Source of the DNA: Clostridia bacterium
GTDB lineage: Bacteria; Bacillota; Clostridia; Christensenellales; Aristaeellaceae
Length of the DNA stretch: 54,119 bases
Assembly (NCBI GenBank): GCA_017526525.1
Contig: JAFXRG010000044.1
Location: 1 to 54,119 of the forward strand
Direction of reading: 5' to 3'
Part shown: positions 26,209-36,095 of the stretch, piece by piece
Position numbering within the stretch: the first letter of the stretch is position 1
Layout: each line of letters opens with the position of its first letter
Notes under the pieces: model-generated
What the model was told of the DNA's origin: nothing
Databases searched by the model: none
Seen by the model: the letters and a program-made list of their open reading frames with translations, nothing else
Position numbers and translations under genes: made by a program

Positions 26209-29200
26209 GCTTTCGCAATCCCCAGTTCTGCTTTTTTGCCGTTGATATCCCACTGCTGGCTCACATAGCCTTCCGGCGCGGCACCGCGTGCAATGGCGTT
26301 GGCCAGCGTCGTCCTGCCGATCATGTCGCTGAAAGCTTCCAGCGCCGCCGCCAGTTCGTCGTCGCCTTCATAGTACAGGCGGATACGGTCCGTCACCTCA
26401 AAGCCGGCGTCCTTGCGCATGGTCTGCACCTTGGAAATCACTTCGCGGGCATAGCCCTCGCGGATCAGGTCGTCGCTGAGGTTCGTATCCAGTACCACAG
26501 TCACGCCGTGATCCTCCGCGGCGATAAACCCGGGCTTGTTCATCGGCGTGGTCAGCACGTCGTCCCTGTTCAGCTTCACTTCGGTATCGTCGATCATGAA
26601 GGAAACTTCCTGTCCCTTTTCGAAGGCGTCCACCACATCGTTGCCGTCCATCTGCGCAAGCTGCTGGCCGATTTTGCCCAGGAGCTTGCCGTACTTCGGT
26701 CCCAGCGTCCGCATCTGCGGCTTGAGCTGATAGGTGGTAAAGGCCCGTGCGTCCTCGGTGAAGATGACTTCCTTCACGTTCAGTTCGTCCTCGCACAGTT
26801 CCTGATAGGCCTTTTCAAACTTCGCGCCTTTGACATACAGCTTCTGCACGGGCTGGCGGACCTTCAGGTTCGCTGTGTTGCGGCAGGCCCGGCCCAGCTG
26901 GATGGCTTCCACCAGGGCTTCCATCTGCTCTTCAATATCCTTATCCACCGCCGCGGCGTCGCTCACCGGGAAATCGCACAGATGCACGCTCTCCGGCGCG
27001 CCGGGCACGTTGTTGACCACCAGGTTCTGATAGATTTCTTCAGACAGGAACGGGATGAAAGGCGCGCACAGCTTCGCCAGCGTTACCAGCACGTGGTATA
27101 GCGTCGCGAAGGCGGCTTCCTTTTCTCCGCCCATTCCCTTGCCCCAGAACCGTTCCCGGCCCCTGCGCACGTACCAGTTGCTCAGCTCGTCCACAAAGGC
27201 CGCCAGCTTTCCGGCGCTTTCGGTAATCCGGTAATTGGACAGGTCGTCGTCCACTTCGGCAATCAGGGTATTCAGCTTGCTCAGGATCCACCGGTCCATC
27301 AGGGTCAGCTCGGTCTTTTCCAGCGGATGCGCCAGCGGATCGAATCCGTCAATCTGGGCATACATCGCAAAGAAGGCGTAGGTGTTCTGCAGGGTCGCCA
27401 TAAACTTCCGCTGGCCTTCCTGCACGGCCTCCTCGCTGAAGCGCTTGGGCAGCCACGGTGCAGAGGTCGTGTAGTAGTACCAGCGCACCGCGTCCGCCCC
27501 GAACTTTTCCAGCACTTCAAAGGGATCCACCACGTTGCCCAGGTGCTTGCTCATCTTGCGGCCCTCGGCATCCTGCGTATGGCCCAGCACCACACAGTTT
27601 TTGAAGGGTGCCCGGTCAAACAGCAGCGTGGAAATGGCCTCCAGGGTATAGAACCAGCCGCGGGTCTGGTCAATGGCTTCGGAAATGAAATCCGCGGGGA
27701 AGTTCTTTTCGAACATTTCCTTGTTTTCAAAGGGATAGTGCCACTGGGCAAAGGGCATGCTGCCGGAGTCGTACCAGCAGTCGATAACTTCCTTCACCCG
27801 ATGCATTTCCTTGCCGCACTCGGGGCAGCGGATCGTCACCGCATCGATGAAGGGGCGGTGCAGCTCGATGTCCGGACCCGGATCGTTCACCGCCATTTCC
27901 CGCAGCTCCTGAATGGAGCCGATCACATGCATGTGGCCCTCTTCGCATTTCCAAACCGGAAGGGGCGTTCCCCAGTAGCGTTCCCGGCTGAGGCCCCAGT
28001 CGATCACGTTCTCCAGGAAATTGCCCATGCGGCCGTCCTTGATGTTGTCCGGCATCCAGTTTATGGTCTGGTTGTTGCGCACCAGGTTGTCCCGCAGCTT
28101 GGTCATCCGGATAAACCAGGTCGGCCGTGCGTAGTACAGCAGCGGCGTGTCGCAGCGCCAGCAGAAGGGATAGTCGTGGGCGAAGGGCACCGCCGCAAAC
28201 AGCAGGTCTTGATCCTTCAAGGCCTGCAGAATCAGGGGATCCGCGTCCTTCACAAAGGTGCCCGCCCAGGGGGTGCCTTCCACAAACTTGCCCTGGGTGT
28301 CCACCAGGTTGACAAAAGGCATGTTGTTCTCCCGGCAGACCCGGTTGTCGTCCTCACCGAAAGCAGGGGCAATATGCACGATCCCGGTACCGTCTTCCAT
28401 GGTGACATAATCATCGCACAGCACGATCCAGGCGCCTTTCAGGTCTCCGGCGTACGGGAACAGGGGCTCATATTCCATGCCCTTCAGCTCCATGCCGGTG
28501 CATTCGCTCTCAAAAGCCAGTTCCTGTCCTTCAAAAACCTTCTCCGTCAGGGCCTTGGCCATGATGTACTTCTTTCCGTCCGGCGCGGAGAATTTCACAT
28601 AGGCGTCCCGGGGATTCACGCACAGCGCCAGGTTGCTGGGCAGCGTCCAGGGCGTGGTGGTCCAGGCCAGCAGGAAGGTATTCTCCTCTCCCTTCACCCG
28701 GAAACGGACAAAGGCGGAAGTTTCCTTCACGTTCTTGTAGCCCTGGGCCACTTCATGGCTGCTCAGCGCCGTTCCGCAGCGGGGGCAGTAAGGCACGATC
28801 TTGTGGCCCTGGTACAGCAGTCCCTTTTCATGGATCTGCTTCAGGCTCCACCATTCGCTTTCAATATAGTTGTTTTCATAGGTGACGTAGGGATGCTCCA
28901 TATCCACCCAGAAGGCCACCTGGTCGGACATCTTTTCCCACTCGTGCAGGTACTTCCACACGCTCTTCTTGCATTCCCCGATGAAGGGCTCGATGCCGTA
29001 CTGCTCGATCTGGGGTTTTCCGTCCAGGCCCAGGGCCTTTTCAACCTCCAGCTCCACCGGCAGGCCGTGGGTATCCCAGCCGGCCTTGCGCAGCACGCTC
29101 TTTCCCTTCATGGTCTGGTAGCGCGGGATCAGGTCCTTGATGGCCCGGGTTTCCACATGGCCGATATGCGGCTTGCCGTTGGCCGTGGGCGGTCCGTCAA

Positions 29201-29330
29201 AGAAGGTGAACTGTTCGTTCCCGTCCCGGTAGTGAAAGCTTTTCCGGACGATATCCTTCTCTTTCCACATGGCCGCCGTCTGTTTCTCCCGGGCGGCAAA
29301 GTTCATATCTGTCGCAACTTTGTTGTACAT
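26205..29330 (-). CDS. ileS: Isoleucine--tRNA ligase (long, eukaryotic-like type)
   Basis: A 1041-residue class I synthetase charging tRNA-Ile. The HIGH motif reads HIGHV (in NGKPHIGHV), the editing domain has WTTTPWTLPSN, and KMSK reads KMSKHLGN. Length and internal features fit the IleS2-like long form, which is often less sensitive to mupirocin. GAGGGG precedes the ATG. Only 79 nt separates it from the ABC gene upstream, and I see no T-box leader there, although Gram-positive ileS genes often have one. Its last codons overlap the start of the GH4-like gene. Confidence 0.96.
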   Translation of the reverse strand: MYNKVATDMNFAAREKQTAAMWKEKDIVRKSFHYRDGNEQFTFFDGPPTANGKPHIGHVETRAIKDLIPRYQTMKGKSVLRKAGWDTHGLPVELEVEKALGLDGKPQIEQYGIEPFIGECKKSVWKYLHEWEKMSDQVAFWVDMEHPYVTYENNYIESEWWSLKQIHEKGLLYQGHKIVPYCPRCGTALSSHEVAQGYKNVKETSAFVRFRVKGEENTFLLAWTTTPWTLPSNLALCVNPRDAYVKFSAPDGKKYIMAKALTEKVFEGQELAFESECTGMELKGMEYEPLFPYAGDLKGAWIVLCDDYVTMEDGTGIVHIAPAFGEDDNRVCRENNMPFVNLVDTQGKFVEGTPWAGTFVKDADPLILQALKDQDLLFAAVPFAHDYPFCWRCDTPLLYYARPTWFIRMTKLRDNLVRNNQTINWMPDNIKDGRMGNFLENVIDWGLSRERYWGTPLPVWKCEEGHMHVIGSIQELREMAVNDPGPDIELHRPFIDAVTIRCPECGKEMHRVKEVIDCWYDSGSMPFAQWHYPFENKEMFEKNFPADFISEAIDQTRGWFYTLEAISTLLFDRAPFKNCVVLGHTQDAEGRKMSKHLGNVVDPFEVLEKFGADAVRWYYYTTSAPWLPKRFSEEAVQEGQRKFMATLQNTYAFFAMYAQIDGFDPLAHPLEKTELTLMDRWILSKLNTLIAEVDDDLSNYRITESAGKLAAFVDELSNWYVRRGRERFWGKGMGGEKEAAFATLYHVLVTLAKLCAPFIPFLSEEIYQNLVVNNVPGAPESVHLCDFPVSDAAAVDKDIEEQMEALVEAIQLGRACRNTANLKVRQPVQKLYVKGAKFEKAYQELCEDELNVKEVIFTEDARAFTTYQLKPQMRTLGPKYGKLLGKIGQQLAQMDGNDVVDAFEKGQEVSFMIDDTEVKLNRDDVLTTPMNKPGFIAAEDHGVTVVLDTNLSDDLIREGYAREVISKVQTMRKDAGFEVTDRIRLYYEGDDELAAALEAFSDMIGRTTLANAIARGAAPEGYVSQQWDINGKKAELGIAKA

Positions 29331-29409
29331 GGTTCTTACCCCTCTTCCGTGAGATTCACAAATGTATATATTTCTCCGATTTTATACCGTTTTCCTTTAT
29401 TTTCCTTTT

Positions 29410-32058
29410 TTATTCGCTCCGCAGCGCCACCACCGGATCCTTCTTCGCAGCCAGCCGGGAGGGAATAATGCCCGCGATCAGCGTCAGGATCATGGAAATG
29501 GCCACCAGGATCACTCCCGCAACGGGCGGCAGGAAAGCCGCCAGTCCGGCAATATGGGTCAGGGACTGCAGGATCATGTTGGCAAATATCACCAGCACCA
29601 GGGTCACCGCGATACCGATGATGCCCGCGGAGAAGCCGACAATCAGGGTCTCCGCGTTGAAGACCCGGGCCACGTCCTTCCGGGACGCGCCGATCGCCCG
29701 CAGAATACCGATCTCCTTGGTCCGCTCCAGCACGCTGATGTAGGTAATAATGCCGATCATGATGGAGGACACCACCAGGCTGATGGCCACAAAGGCGATC
29801 AGCACATAGCTGATGGCGTTCACAATGGTGGTCACGCTGGACATCATCAGTTCCAGCACGTCCGTGTACCGGATCTTCTGCTTTTCCTCCGCCTTCGCGT
29901 TGTATTCGCGGATCAGGGAGGTAATCTTTTCCTTGGATTCGAAATCCTTCGGATAAATCAGAATCCGCGAAGGCTTGCTTTCATCGCTGACCCCCAGGGT
30001 CTTCAGGTTGGCTTCCAGGGAGTTGCCGCTCATCATCAGCGTTCCGCGGGAAACAAACTCTTGCAGCAGTTCCTTTGTCAGCAGCGGCTTGTAGTCATCC
30101 GGAATCATGCCATCCGGAATCAGGCCTTTTTCCTCCATCAGCGTCAGGAATTCCGGAACGGTCATGCTGTCCAGCAGGTTCATGGCGTCCGTCACGTCGC
30201 TGGAGAAGGGCTGTCCTGTAAACACATCCCGGTCAGGGGCCTCCAGCTGTTCCTGGACAATCTGGCTTTCCCGGACCTTCCGGATCATCTCCTGCATCAG
30301 TTCCCGCCTGTATCCGATGGTGCCGCTGGCGGATGTGGCCACGGCTCCCTCCGCCGGGCGGAGAATGCCCACAATCCGGATTTCCGGCGCCTCCGCCAGT
30401 TTCGCCGCCATGTATTCCGCGTCATCGCCCCGGTCCTTCCAGATGCTTCCGGATTTTTCGTACCGATCCGTTCCCGGCAGCATCCGGAAGCGGAGGTTCA
30501 TCAGTTCCTCATAGGTGAATTCCAGGTCCACGCTTTCAATGGGCTTGCCCTGCATCAGGTCGGAAAACTGCTGCCGCAGCTCGCCCTGGTCCTTCAGTCC
30601 CAGGGAATAGAGCACATAGTCGCTCAATTCGTTCCGCTGGTTCAGGATCAGCACCACTTCATACTGGCTTTCCGGCAGTCGGCCGGCCAGGACGTCATAC
30701 TGCTGTTCCAGCAGGGTCCTGTTATCCAGCAGGGGTTCGAAAACGCTCAGCCGCTTCATGAAGGTATCCATCATGGTCTGCTGCATACCCGGCATAGAAA
30801 CGCCGGTGTTCATCATGTCCATCATGCCGGTGGCTTCCATGGTGGTGGAGGGATTCACCTGAATCGGCTTTTCCCCGTCCGTCCGGTAAATGGTCAGCGG
30901 CGTGTCGTATTCGTACTGAATCCCGGTAATCAGCTTTTCCATGCCGACAGCGGGATCATCCAGCCATTTCTTGAAGCTCTCCAGGTCGTTTTCCTGAATG
31001 CCGCCCATCCAGGCGCTCATCATCCGGGTCATCCGCCCGCCGGAATAAACCTTTCCGTCCTCGTGCGGCTTGCTTTCCCCGCCCGTGTCCATCAGGGCGG
31101 ACAGCGCATCCGTCACATCCATGGTCTGGGCGTTGATCTCCAGCGGATAGGAGGACAGCGTATCCCGCTGTACCCGGTCTATATAGGCATCCACACCGCT
31201 GGAAATGCTGAGAATCAGCGCAATGCCGATAATGCCGATGGAGCCCGCGAAAGCGGTCAGCAGCGTACGCCCTTTTTTGGTCATCAGGTTGGTCAGGCTC
31301 AGGTTCAAGGCCGTCAGGAAGCTCATGGACCGCTTGGTCCGGCTCTTCTCCTGTCCGGCTGCCTCCGCCGGTTCCGCCGCCCGCTCGGTCCGGCTGTCGC
31401 TGATCACCTTTCCGTCCAGCAGGCGGATAATCCGGTCGGCATACTGGTCCGCCAGCTCCGGATTGTGGGTCACCATGATCACCAGACGTTCCCGGGCAAT
31501 TTCCTTCAGGATTTCCATCACCTGGATGCTGGTTTCGCTGTCCAGGGCGCCGGTGGGTTCGTCCGCCAGCAGGATTTCCGGATTGTTCACCAGGGCCCGG
31601 GCAATGGCTACCCGCTGCATCTGGCCGCCGCTCAGCTCGTTGGGCTTCTTGCGGATCTGATCCGACAGCCCGACCTTTTCAAGGGCTTCCAGGGCCCGGC
31701 GCCGCCGTTCCTCCCGGCCGGTGCCGCTGAGGGTCAGTGCCAGCTCCACATTGGCCAGCACCGTCTGGTGCGGAATCAGGTTGTAGCTCTGGAAAACGAA
31801 TCCCACCGCGTGGTTCCGGTAGGTGTCCCAGTCGCTCTCCCTGAACTGTTTCGTGCTCTTTCCCCGGATGATCAGGTCCCCGTCCGTATATTGGTCCAGG
31901 CCGCCGATGATGTTCAGCAGCGTGGTCTTTCCGCAGCCGGAAGGCCCAAGAATCGCGGCGAATTCACTGTTCCCGAATTCCAGGTCCACCCCCCGCAGGG
32001 CGTGCACCTGCATTTCTCCGCCGGAGTAGACTTTCGTAATCTGTCTGAGTGTCAGCAT
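29410..32058 (-). CDS. MacB-like ABC transporter, ATPase fused to FtsX-type permease
   Basis: An 882-residue fusion. The N-terminal LolD/MacB-type ATPase (1-220) has Walker A GPSGCGKTT, signature LSGGQMQRVAIARAL, Walker B ILLADEPTGALD and an H-loop THN. A basic linker leads to a permease with one membrane helix near 270-290, a large extracytoplasmic domain (about 300-730), and three C-terminal FtsX-type helices with the ERTKEIGILRAIGASRKDV loop. The type handles lipoproteins, peptides or antibiotics. GGAGGAG lies upstream of the ATG. It is probably the first gene of the leftward run (promoter at 32094-32122). Confidence 0.92.
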   Translation of the reverse strand: MLTLRQITKVYSGGEMQVHALRGVDLEFGNSEFAAILGPSGCGKTTLLNIIGGLDQYTDGDLIIRGKSTKQFRESDWDTYRNHAVGFVFQSYNLIPHQTVLANVELALTLSGTGREERRRRALEALEKVGLSDQIRKKPNELSGGQMQRVAIARALVNNPEILLADEPTGALDSETSIQVMEILKEIARERLVIMVTHNPELADQYADRIIRLLDGKVISDSRTERAAEPAEAAGQEKSRTKRSMSFLTALNLSLTNLMTKKGRTLLTAFAGSIGIIGIALILSISSGVDAYIDRVQRDTLSSYPLEINAQTMDVTDALSALMDTGGESKPHEDGKVYSGGRMTRMMSAWMGGIQENDLESFKKWLDDPAVGMEKLITGIQYEYDTPLTIYRTDGEKPIQVNPSTTMEATGMMDMMNTGVSMPGMQQTMMDTFMKRLSVFEPLLDNRTLLEQQYDVLAGRLPESQYEVVLILNQRNELSDYVLYSLGLKDQGELRQQFSDLMQGKPIESVDLEFTYEELMNLRFRMLPGTDRYEKSGSIWKDRGDDAEYMAAKLAEAPEIRIVGILRPAEGAVATSASGTIGYRRELMQEMIRKVRESQIVQEQLEAPDRDVFTGQPFSSDVTDAMNLLDSMTVPEFLTLMEEKGLIPDGMIPDDYKPLLTKELLQEFVSRGTLMMSGNSLEANLKTLGVSDESKPSRILIYPKDFESKEKITSLIREYNAKAEEKQKIRYTDVLELMMSSVTTIVNAISYVLIAFVAISLVVSSIMIGIITYISVLERTKEIGILRAIGASRKDVARVFNAETLIVGFSAGIIGIAVTLVLVIFANMILQSLTHIAGLAAFLPPVAGVILVAISMILTLIAGIIPSRLAAKKDPVVALRSE

Positions 32059-32093
32059 CTGCTCTGCTCCTCCACAAAATGTACAGATAGATT

Positions 32094-32122
32094 ATTTTAT
32101 CATGGAGTGTTCCCCGGCGCAA
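32094..32122 (-). promoter_or_regulatory. Promoter of the MacB-like gene and downstream run
   Basis: TTGCGC and TAAAAT are separated by 17 bp on the minus strand, about 36 nt before the ATG. Confidence 0.65.
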
Positions 32123-32259
32123 TTTTTTTGACAGTTTCTTCCTTATTTTCTGTTAACGCGACTTTTTCTGCCGGATCCGGAAAACATTCCAGGACGCCTT
32201 GCGGATCCGTGCGGTCAGCAGGCCCCCGTCCAGGACGGATTCTCCGAGGATTTCTTTCT

Positions 32260-32288
32260 TTGCATTTCCCTCCTCCGTATGGTATACT
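32260..32288 (+). promoter_or_regulatory. Promoter of the unknown secreted protein gene
   Basis: TTGCAT and TATACT are separated by 17 bp. The predicted start site is about 32295, 31 nt before the ATG. Confidence 0.75.
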
Positions 32289-32325
32289 GAGTCACAAATT
32301 CAAGCGAAAAGGAGTGTATCAGCAC

Positions 32326-33606
32326 ATGAATGTGAATTTAATTTCTGTAATTCTCACAATCATCATGGCATTCACCGGAATCTGCGGCGGTCTGCAGGGC
32401 GCCGGTGTAAAGGATGGCTACGCTGTCGAGCTGAAAGCCAGCCTGGACGGAGATCTTTCCGCCATGGTCCCGGATGAAAACACTGCCAAACAGGTAAGCC
32501 TTGTGCAGTCCCTGCTGGACGCCATTTCCCTCCGCCTTGTGGCCGGTCCCGAATCCGGCCAGCTGGATATCAACGGGGATGCCGGTAATCTCGCCTCCCT
32601 CTCCGTGAAAAAGCAGGAGAACGGCTCCTGGGCGGCGGTTTCCACCCTCTTCCCGTCTTCCGTTGTCACGGTTTCCTCCGAATTCATCAACGCTGCCATG
32701 GCGCAGGTGGGCGGTCTCCTTCCGGGCGGCGCGGCCGGTCTGCCCGGCACGGCGGCCAATGCGGATCTTTCCGGAATTCTGGCAGAAATCCAGCCCCAGC
32801 TGACGGAAATGATCGTCTCCTATACCGGTGCTTTCGGTGAAACGGAAACCGGTTCCTTCACCATTCAGGGAGTGGAATACACCAAACGGGCCCCCTTCAC
32901 CATGACTGCGAAGGAAGCCGTCGCCCTGGCGCTGACCACGCTCAAAACAATTCTGGAAAACCAGAGCGTCCAGTCCCTGCTTTCCTCCGTCTCCCCGGGT
33001 TTCTCCGCGTCGGGCATCGACAATGCACTGGAGAATATCCAGAACACCTCCGAGGAGGATGCTCCCGTTCTCAATGCCGCGAAATATGAAAACGAAGCCG
33101 GAGATACCTGCTTCGACCTGAGCCTTTCCAAGGATCCGTTATCCATTCTCTTCACCCTTGCCACTTCCAAGGGAATCACCCGGGCAACCCTGAAGTACGG
33201 CGAGCAGCTGGATGCTTCCTTCGAAATTGATCCGACGGCGAGAAGCTTTGCCCTGAATGTAACCGCGGTTCCCGCCCCCGGCCAGAACGTCGCGGTCAAC
33301 GCCCTCCTGAAGCTCACCGGAACGGATTCCGGCACCCTGCAGCTCGATCTGAACGTCCCGATGCCGCTTTCTGCGAAAGCTATTGGAGCCAAGGTAGAGA
33401 TCAAGTTCTCCAAGGATGAGCCCGTCTTCGAAGCCTCTGAGGAGCTGAAGACCGTTGTGCTTGACCAGCTCAAGGAAGGCAGCGATGAAATGACCTCCCT
33501 GAACGCGGAACTGGTGGTGGGACTCTCCACCGTAGCCCTGCGGCTCATGAACAAGGTTCCCGCCATCCGGGATCTCCTGATTCCCGCCTCCCCCGTTTCC
33601 AAGTAA
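32326..33606 (+). CDS. Predicted exported protein, unknown function
   Basis: A 426-residue protein. The first 27 residues (MNVNLISVILTIIMAFTGI...) form a signal-type hydrophobic segment. The rest is rich in Ser, Ala, Leu and acidic residues, with no recognised motif. Alternating strand-like stretches (YAVELKASLDGD, QLDINGDAGNLASLSV, TLQLDLNVPMP) suggest a beta-rich extracellular fold. AAGGAG lies 10 nt before this ATG. The frame is open far upstream, but that part is antisense to the ABC gene and precedes the promoter. It is a single-gene unit with its own terminator. Confidence 0.75.
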   Translation: MNVNLISVILTIIMAFTGICGGLQGAGVKDGYAVELKASLDGDLSAMVPDENTAKQVSLVQSLLDAISLRLVAGPESGQLDINGDAGNLASLSVKKQENGSWAAVSTLFPSSVVTVSSEFINAAMAQVGGLLPGGAAGLPGTAANADLSGILAEIQPQLTEMIVSYTGAFGETETGSFTIQGVEYTKRAPFTMTAKEAVALALTTLKTILENQSVQSLLSSVSPGFSASGIDNALENIQNTSEEDAPVLNAAKYENEAGDTCFDLSLSKDPLSILFTLATSKGITRATLKYGEQLDASFEIDPTARSFALNVTAVPAPGQNVAVNALLKLTGTDSGTLQLDLNVPMPLSAKAIGAKVEIKFSKDEPVFEASEELKTVVLDQLKEGSDEMTSLNAELVVGLSTVALRLMNKVPAIRDLLIPASPVSK

Positions 33607-33624
33607 TTCCTTTCACGTTTTTCC

Positions 33625-33655
33625 GGCTCTCCCGTTGATCGGGAGAGCCTTTAAA
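33625..33655 (+). terminator. Terminator of the unknown secreted protein gene
   Basis: A 10-bp stem GGCTCTCCCG/CGGGAGAGCC is followed by TTTAAAATTT. Confidence 0.8.
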
Positions 33656-33672
33656 ATTTGTCCATACAAATC

Positions 33673-33701
33673 TTGTCAAACTGCCTTCCCGGCGGTATAC
33701 T
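33673..33701 (+). promoter_or_regulatory. Promoter of the GH39 gene
   Basis: TTGTCA and TATACT are separated by 17 bp. A start site near 33708 rules out the in-frame ATG at 33703 and supports the one at 33739. Confidence 0.75.
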
Positions 33702-33738
33702 GATGGAAGAGAAAAAAGCACAGGAAAGGCGGAAACAT

Positions 33739-35238
33739 ATGCGTAAAGAGATCGTCCTCCGCGCCGGAGATACCGCACCCTTCAGGAACCTGACAAACTA
33801 CTGTGTCGGCACCGGCCGGCTGGACCTGGCGCTCCACGCGGAATACCAGTCCCAGCTTTCCGCCGTGCAGAATCTGTGCCATTTCCGCTACATCCGCGGT
33901 CATGGCCTTTTCAGCGACCAGATGGGGATTTACCAGGAATGGGGTCCTCCCTTCGCGGAAAAGCAGCAGTGGTATTGTTTCACTTACCTGGACCGGGTCA
34001 TGGATGCATATCTGGAAAACGGCCTGGAGCCCTTCCTGGAAATCGGATTCATGCCGGAAAAGCTTTCCTCCTCCGATCAGACCCTTTTCTACTGGAAAGC
34101 CCATACCGTTCCCCCAAAGGATCCGGAAGAATGGTGCCGCCTGGTAAGGGAAACCCTGAAGCACCTGGTGCACCGTTACGGCCGGGAACGGGTGGAAACC
34201 TGGCCCTGTGAAATCTGGAACGAACCGAACCTCCCCGGCTTCTGGGAAAAGGCGGACAAGCCCGCCTACCTGGAACTGTACCGGATCACGGTGCAGGCCA
34301 TCCGGGAAGTGCTTCCCGCCATGCGCGTGGGCGGCCCCGCCATCTGCGGCGGCACCGGAAGCCAGCAGTGGATTTCCGATTTCCTGGCCTTCTGCCGGGA
34401 CCGGAAACTGCCCGTGGATTTCGTCACCCGTCATGCCTATATGGGCCAGAATCCGGAGCACAAATCCCGCTATCTGTACCATAAAATGAATTCCCCGGAT
34501 GTACTGATTGCCGAAATGCAGGAATCCCGGAACATCATCGACTCCTTCCCGGAGTTCAAAGGCATCCCCATGTATATCACGGAGTTCAACACCAGCTACA
34601 ACCCCTTCTGCCCCATTCATGACACCAACCTGAACGCCGTCACCTGCGCCGCGCTGCTTTCCCGTCTCGGGGATGTGGCCGATGGCTACAGCTACTGGAC
34701 CTTCGGGGATGTTTTTGAGGAGCAGGGAATCCCGAACCGTCCCTTCCACGGCGGCTTCGGCATGATGGCCAACGGCCTGGTTCCCAAGCCCACCCTCTGG
34801 GCCTTCTCCTTCTTTGCCGGCCTTCGGGGCGAATGCGCCTTCCGGGATGATCACGCCGTCATCGTCCGCCGGGAAGACGGCGGCTATGAGGCGGTCCTCT
34901 GGAATCTGTGCGAAGGGGAAAAGGAACCGGTCACCCTGGACCTGACTTTCCCGGTGGAAGGCGATGCCGCCGCGCTGCTGGAGCGGGTGGACGAGGAATC
35001 CTGCAACCCCCTGGCCTGCTGGCACCGCATGGGCGAGCCGGCGGACCTGACGGAGGAGCAGCTGTCCTTCCTCCGTGCTGCGGGCCAGCCTGCCCGGAGC
35101 GTCCTGGTGCCGGAAAAAACAAAGGAAGGAGCCAAAGTCTCCCTGACCCTGGCTCCCAACGCCCTTCTCCGGCTCCGGCTGCTCCCCGTGGTTCCCTCGT
35201 CCGATCCCGGCTATGATTACTCCTGGTACTGTGACTGA
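33739..35238 (+). CDS. Glycoside hydrolase family 39 protein (beta-xylosidase type)
   Basis: A 499-residue retaining glycosidase with a TIM-barrel clan A layout. The acid/base is Glu162 in EIWNEPNLPGFW and the nucleophile is Glu282 in YITEFNTSYNP. The early RGHGLFSDQ is also typical of GH39, and a beta-rich C-terminal part follows (about 370-499). There is no signal peptide, so it probably acts in the cytosol on imported xylo-oligosaccharides or similar. The ATG at 33739 is chosen because it has a purine-rich site (AGGAAAGGCGG) and lies after the predicted transcription start. Confidence 0.9.
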   Translation: MRKEIVLRAGDTAPFRNLTNYCVGTGRLDLALHAEYQSQLSAVQNLCHFRYIRGHGLFSDQMGIYQEWGPPFAEKQQWYCFTYLDRVMDAYLENGLEPFLEIGFMPEKLSSSDQTLFYWKAHTVPPKDPEEWCRLVRETLKHLVHRYGRERVETWPCEIWNEPNLPGFWEKADKPAYLELYRITVQAIREVLPAMRVGGPAICGGTGSQQWISDFLAFCRDRKLPVDFVTRHAYMGQNPEHKSRYLYHKMNSPDVLIAEMQESRNIIDSFPEFKGIPMYITEFNTSYNPFCPIHDTNLNAVTCAALLSRLGDVADGYSYWTFGDVFEEQGIPNRPFHGGFGMMANGLVPKPTLWAFSFFAGLRGECAFRDDHAVIVRREDGGYEAVLWNLCEGEKEPVTLDLTFPVEGDAAALLERVDEESCNPLACWHRMGEPADLTEEQLSFLRAAGQPARSVLVPEKTKEGAKVSLTLAPNALLRLRLLPVVPSSDPGYDYSWYCD

Positions 35239-35251
35239 TCCGGAGGTTTAT

Positions 35252-35497
35252 ATGTTTCTGAAATCATTCCTGTCCGTTTTCACCGGCGCCTTCGGCATGA
35301 TCTTTCGGGTCATGCTGATCATCGCCCTCTGCTTCGGGGGCGGTTTCTGCCTGTTTTCCATGCTGGCCGTTCCCTTTATCTGGGACGGCCTGATCCGCCT
35401 CGGCGGCCTGCTGCTCTGCGCCGCCCTGGTGTACGGTCTTCTCCGCCTCGGAAGGGATAAGGACGACGATCCCGGTCCTGATGAGTTCAGGAGTTGA
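35252..35497 (+). CDS. Small two-helix membrane protein
   Basis: An 81-residue hydrophobic protein with two membrane segments (about 12-38 and 44-65) and an acidic tail (GRDKDDDPGPDE). GGAGG lies 7 nt before the ATG, 13 nt after the GH39 stop, so it is probably cotranscribed. Its last 11 nt overlap the 3' end of queH on the other strand. Family and function are unknown. Confidence 0.65.
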   Translation: MFLKSFLSVFTGAFGMIFRVMLIIALCFGGGFCLFSMLAVPFIWDGLIRLGGLLLCAALVYGLLRLGRDKDDDPGPDEFRS

Positions 35498-36095
35498 CGG
35501 AATACAGGCACCCGCAGTAATTCTGCCGGTACAGCCCGTATTCCCCGGACAGCTGCAATGACCGCAGATACCCGTTCTTCTTTTTGAAATCCGCAAACAG
35601 ATATTTCACCCCGAACCGCCGGGCAGCCTCCTCGCCCGCGCGGTTCACTTTTTCCGCGTTCTTGTGGGGGCTCACGGACAGGGTGGTGGTGAAATACTCA
35701 AACCCGCTTTCCCGTGCTTTTTCCGCGGTATAATTCAGCCGCATCGCGAAACACGCTTCGCAGCGCTTCCCGCCTTCCGGTTCCTCCGCCAGCGACGGCG
35801 CAAAAGCCTCAAAAGCCTCGTGGTTGTATCCGCATTCCATCCATCCGGTGCCGTCCCCCAGCAGCTCCAGCAGCCGCTTCTGTTCCGCCTTCCGGTGAAG
35901 GTATTCCTCCTCCGGTTCAATGTTCGGATTGTAGTAAAGCACCGTCACCTGAAAATACTCCCGCAGCCTTTCCAGCACCGCGCTGGAGCAGGGGCCGCAG
36001 CAGCTGTGCAGCAGCAGCGTCGGCCGCCGTCCCTCCAGGGAGGCAATCTCCGCTTCCATCTCCCGCTGATAGTTCCGCTTTATTTCCTGGGGCAT
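35487..36095 (-). CDS. queH: Epoxyqueuosine reductase QueH
   Basis: A 202-residue QueH (formerly DUF208) that reduces epoxyqueuosine to queuosine in tRNA, the non-orthologous replacement of QueG. Cysteine motifs are LHSCCGPCSS, RCEACFAMRL and YRQNYCGC, giving the metal/Fe-S ligands of the family. Two starts are possible. The ATG at 36095 has GGAGG 8 nt upstream. The in-frame ATG at 36119 has a copy of the same GGAGGTGAAGGGA 13-mer, but with poorer spacing. I use 36095. With tgt at 22057 this supports queuosine metabolism in the organism. Confidence 0.92.
   Translation of the reverse strand: MPQEIKRNYQREMEAEIASLEGRRPTLLLHSCCGPCSSAVLERLREYFQVTVLYYNPNIEPEEEYLHRKAEQKRLLELLGDGTGWMECGYNHEAFEAFAPSLAEEPEGGKRCEACFAMRLNYTAEKARESGFEYFTTTLSVSPHKNAEKVNRAGEEAARRFGVKYLFADFKKKNGYLRSLQLSGEYGLYRQNYCGCLYSVNS

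Noticed and set aside
29362-33606. A 1414-codon open frame on the plus strand
   Set aside because: Its first 990 codons are antisense to the MacB-like ABC gene and have no domain features. Only the part after ATG 32326, behind its own promoter and ribosome site, is taken as a gene.
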